Source: DASSUW01 sp035717845 (GTDB taxonomy: Bacteria > Actinomycetota > Thermoleophilia > Solirubrobacterales > Solirubrobacteraceae). From it: a stretch of DNA of 64,000 nt. Every line of letters begins with the position of its first letter. Positions within the stretch are counted from its first letter, which is position 1. The notes beneath the pieces are model-generated. The model did no database searches and was not told the DNA's origin. It saw nothing but the letters and a program-made list of their open reading frames with translations. Positions 62,595-64,000 of this stretch are shown here, in pieces. The position numbers and the translations under genes are program-made. The DNA lies in NCBI GenBank assembly GCA_035717845.1, contig DASTIC010000043.1, forward strand, positions 1-64,000. The letters are read 5' to 3'.

Positions 62595-63997
62595 GCCGGA
62601 AGCACCACCGAGAAGACGGCCCCACCGCCATTGGTGTTCGCGGCATCCACCGACCCCCCATGGGCGTCGACGATCGCGGCGACGATGGCGAGCCCTAACC
62701 CGGCGCCCGCCTTGCCCCGCTCGCGGCCGCCCTCGGCGCGCCAGAAGCGCTCGAAGAGCGCTGCGGGGTCCTCGCTCGGGAGCCCGGGGCCGTGGTCGCG
62801 GACCGCCAGCCGCACCGCGCCGTCGGAGCCCGCCACCGAGACCTCGATCGGGCTTCCCGGCGGCGTGTGGACGAGGGCGTTGCGGAGCAGGTTGCCGAGG
62901 ACCTGGCGGAGCTGGTGGGCGTCGCCCATGACGACCGGCTCGCCGTCCCGGACCAGCTCGATCTCCCGGTCTGGGGCCGTGGCGCGGGCGTCGTCGACCG
63001 CGTCGCCGGCAAGCGTGTCGAGCCGCACCTCGGTGTGCGGCGCCTCGGCGATCTCGTCGAGCCGCGCCAGGGTCAGCAGGTCCTCGACGAGCACCCCCAT
63101 GCGGGCCGCCTCGTCCTCGACGCGCCGCATCGACCGCTCGACCTCCTCGCCCTCGCGCGCGGCGCCCATCCGGTAGAGCTCGGCGTAGCCGCGGATCGAG
63201 GCGAGCGGCGTGCGCAGCTCGTGGGACGCGTCGGCGAGGAAGCGGCGCAGGCGGTCCTCGCTCGCCTGCCGCTCGGAGAACGCGCGCTCGAGCCGGTCGA
63301 GCATCGCGTTCAGCGCGATGCCGAGGCGGCCCACCTCGGTGCGCGGGTCGGTCGACTCGACGCGGCGGGAGAGGTCGCCGCCGGCGATCGCACCCGCGGT
63401 GTGGCCGATGCGGTCGAGCGGCAGCAGGCCGACCCGCACCACGGCCCAGGCGACCGCCCCGAGCACGATCAGCACGACCGCGATCACGAGCGCTTCGAGC
63501 AGGAGCAGCCGCTGGAGCGCGTCGTCGATGTCGGTCATCGGCGCGGCCACGACCGTCACCCCGTGCGGGTCGGGCACCGCGTAGACGCGGTAGCGCGTGT
63601 CGTCGCCGTTCTCGCCCGAGACGGTGAACGGGCGCTCGAGCGGGAGGTCGGCCGGCAGGGCGGGGTCGGCCGACGTCTCGTCGTTGAAGTCGAGGTCCCG
63701 GCTCCCCAGCACCTTGCCGGAGGCGTCGCGCCGCTCGACATAGGTGCCGAGCGGCAGCCCCTCACCGGGAGGCGGGCCGCCGCGGGGGCCGGGCCCTCGG
63801 CGGCCGCGGCCGGCATCCTCGACGCCCCGTTCCTCGAGCGCGCCGACCGCCGCCCCCTGCGCCCCGCGGAGATCCTCGTCGAGGCGGTCGAGCAGGTACG
63901 AGCGCTGCCCGAAGTACGTGATCCCGCCGAGCAGGAGCAGCCCCACGGCCGTCAGCGCGAGCAGCGCGGCGATCAGCCGCGAGCGCAGCGAGGCCAT
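62573..63997 (-). CDS. two-component sensor histidine kinase (HAMP-HisKA-HATPase)
   Basis: A 474-residue kinase, complete, with ATG at 63997. Membrane helices at 7-29 and 165-190 flank an extracytoplasmic domain with a Gly/Pro/Arg-rich stretch. HAMP is at about 190-243. HisKA has SHELRTPLASIRGY (phospho-acceptor His about 258). HATPase has N-box NLLRNALVHTPPG, DHGPGLP and GAGLGLAIV. Its response regulator is probably just beyond the window. The C-terminus lies in the dispersed repeat motif. Confidence 0.93.
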   Translation of the reverse strand: MASLRSRLIAALLALTAVGLLLLGGITYFGQRSYLLDRLDEDLRGAQGAAVGALEERGVEDAGRGRRGPGPRGGPPPGEGLPLGTYVERRDASGKVLGSRDLDFNDETSADPALPADLPLERPFTVSGENGDDTRYRVYAVPDPHGVTVVAAPMTDIDDALQRLLLLEALVIAVVLIVLGAVAWAVVRVGLLPLDRIGHTAGAIAGGDLSRRVESTDPRTEVGRLGIALNAMLDRLERAFSERQASEDRLRRFLADASHELRTPLASIRGYAELYRMGAAREGEEVERSMRRVEDEAARMGVLVEDLLTLARLDEIAEAPHTEVRLDTLAGDAVDDARATAPDREIELVRDGEPVVMGDAHQLRQVLGNLLRNALVHTPPGSPIEVSVAGSDGAVRLAVRDHGPGLPSEDPAALFERFWRAEGGRERGKAGAGLGLAIVAAIVDAHGGSVDAANTNGGGAVFSVVLPATSTAAG

Positions 63998-64000
63998 CAG

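Overview
This is a 64 kb stretch of a very GC-rich actinobacterial chromosome. Gene order and protein character (valS-folC-ndk-maf-mreBCD-PBP2-rodA-RNase E/G-rplU-rpmA, then obgE-proB-proA-nadD-rsfS and leuS-comEA-comEC-holA, all on one strand) point to the class Thermoleophilia, probably the order Solirubrobacterales. That placement is inference from gene order and was not checked by any search. No rRNA, transposase, integrase or CRISPR array was seen. There is one tRNA, tRNA-Ala(GGC).

Layout. Positions 1-5.1 kb are accessory: a truncated alpha/beta hydrolase, a membrane protein, a TIR-domain protein resembling CBASS/Pycsar effectors followed by an alanine-rich conserved hypothetical, and a secreted beta-propeller/DUF11 protein. 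From 5.2 to 31.6 kb lies a long minus-strand housekeeping block. Read in the direction of transcription it carries valS, folC, a 38-residue membrane protein, a zinc-ribbon protein, ndk, maf, the cell-elongation genes mreB/C/D, PBP2 and rodA, RNase E/G, ribosomal proteins L21 and L27, obgE, proline synthesis, NAD synthesis, ribosome silencing factor, leuS, DNA uptake (comEA/comEC) and the clamp-loader delta subunit. Many genes overlap by 1-8 nt, which suggests translational coupling. One plus-strand SDR gene interrupts rpmA-obgE.

From 31.7 to 36 kb the genes are on the plus strand: an XRE/nucleotidyltransferase toxin-antitoxin-like pair, a TetR regulator with an FAD glycerol-3-phosphate dehydrogenase, a terpenoid-cyclase-like protein and a secreted Cys-rich protein. 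Minus-strand clpX-clpP-tig (36-39.4 kb) is the proteostasis cluster. At 39.4-41.3 kb are a small protein, a STAS protein and phenylalanine hydroxylase divergent from an Lrp/AsnC regulator. At 41.3-49 kb are a beta-lactamase-fold hydrolase and an ABC exporter divergent from two tandem DesK-like kinases and a NarL-type response regulator. The second kinase lacks its phospho-acceptor histidine. From 49 to 64 kb are metabolic and metal genes: lipase, PLP decarboxylase with GntR regulator, GST, a collapsed alcohol dehydrogenase, acyl-CoA ligase, quinone oxidoreductase, Baeyer-Villiger-type monooxygenase, multicopper oxidase with ZIP transporter, GT39 glycosyltransferase, DUF1059 protein, winged-helix-like protein and a sensor kinase.

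The most unusual signals are non-coding. Three copies of a covarying hairpin element flank the SDR gene, and one of them supplies the last 12 codons of L27. A 123-bp MITE-like inverted-repeat unit lies between proB and proA, and its end motif recurs across the stop codon of the sensor kinase at 62.6 kb. A tandem pair of 60-bp palindromic repeats lies at 62.43-62.55 kb.
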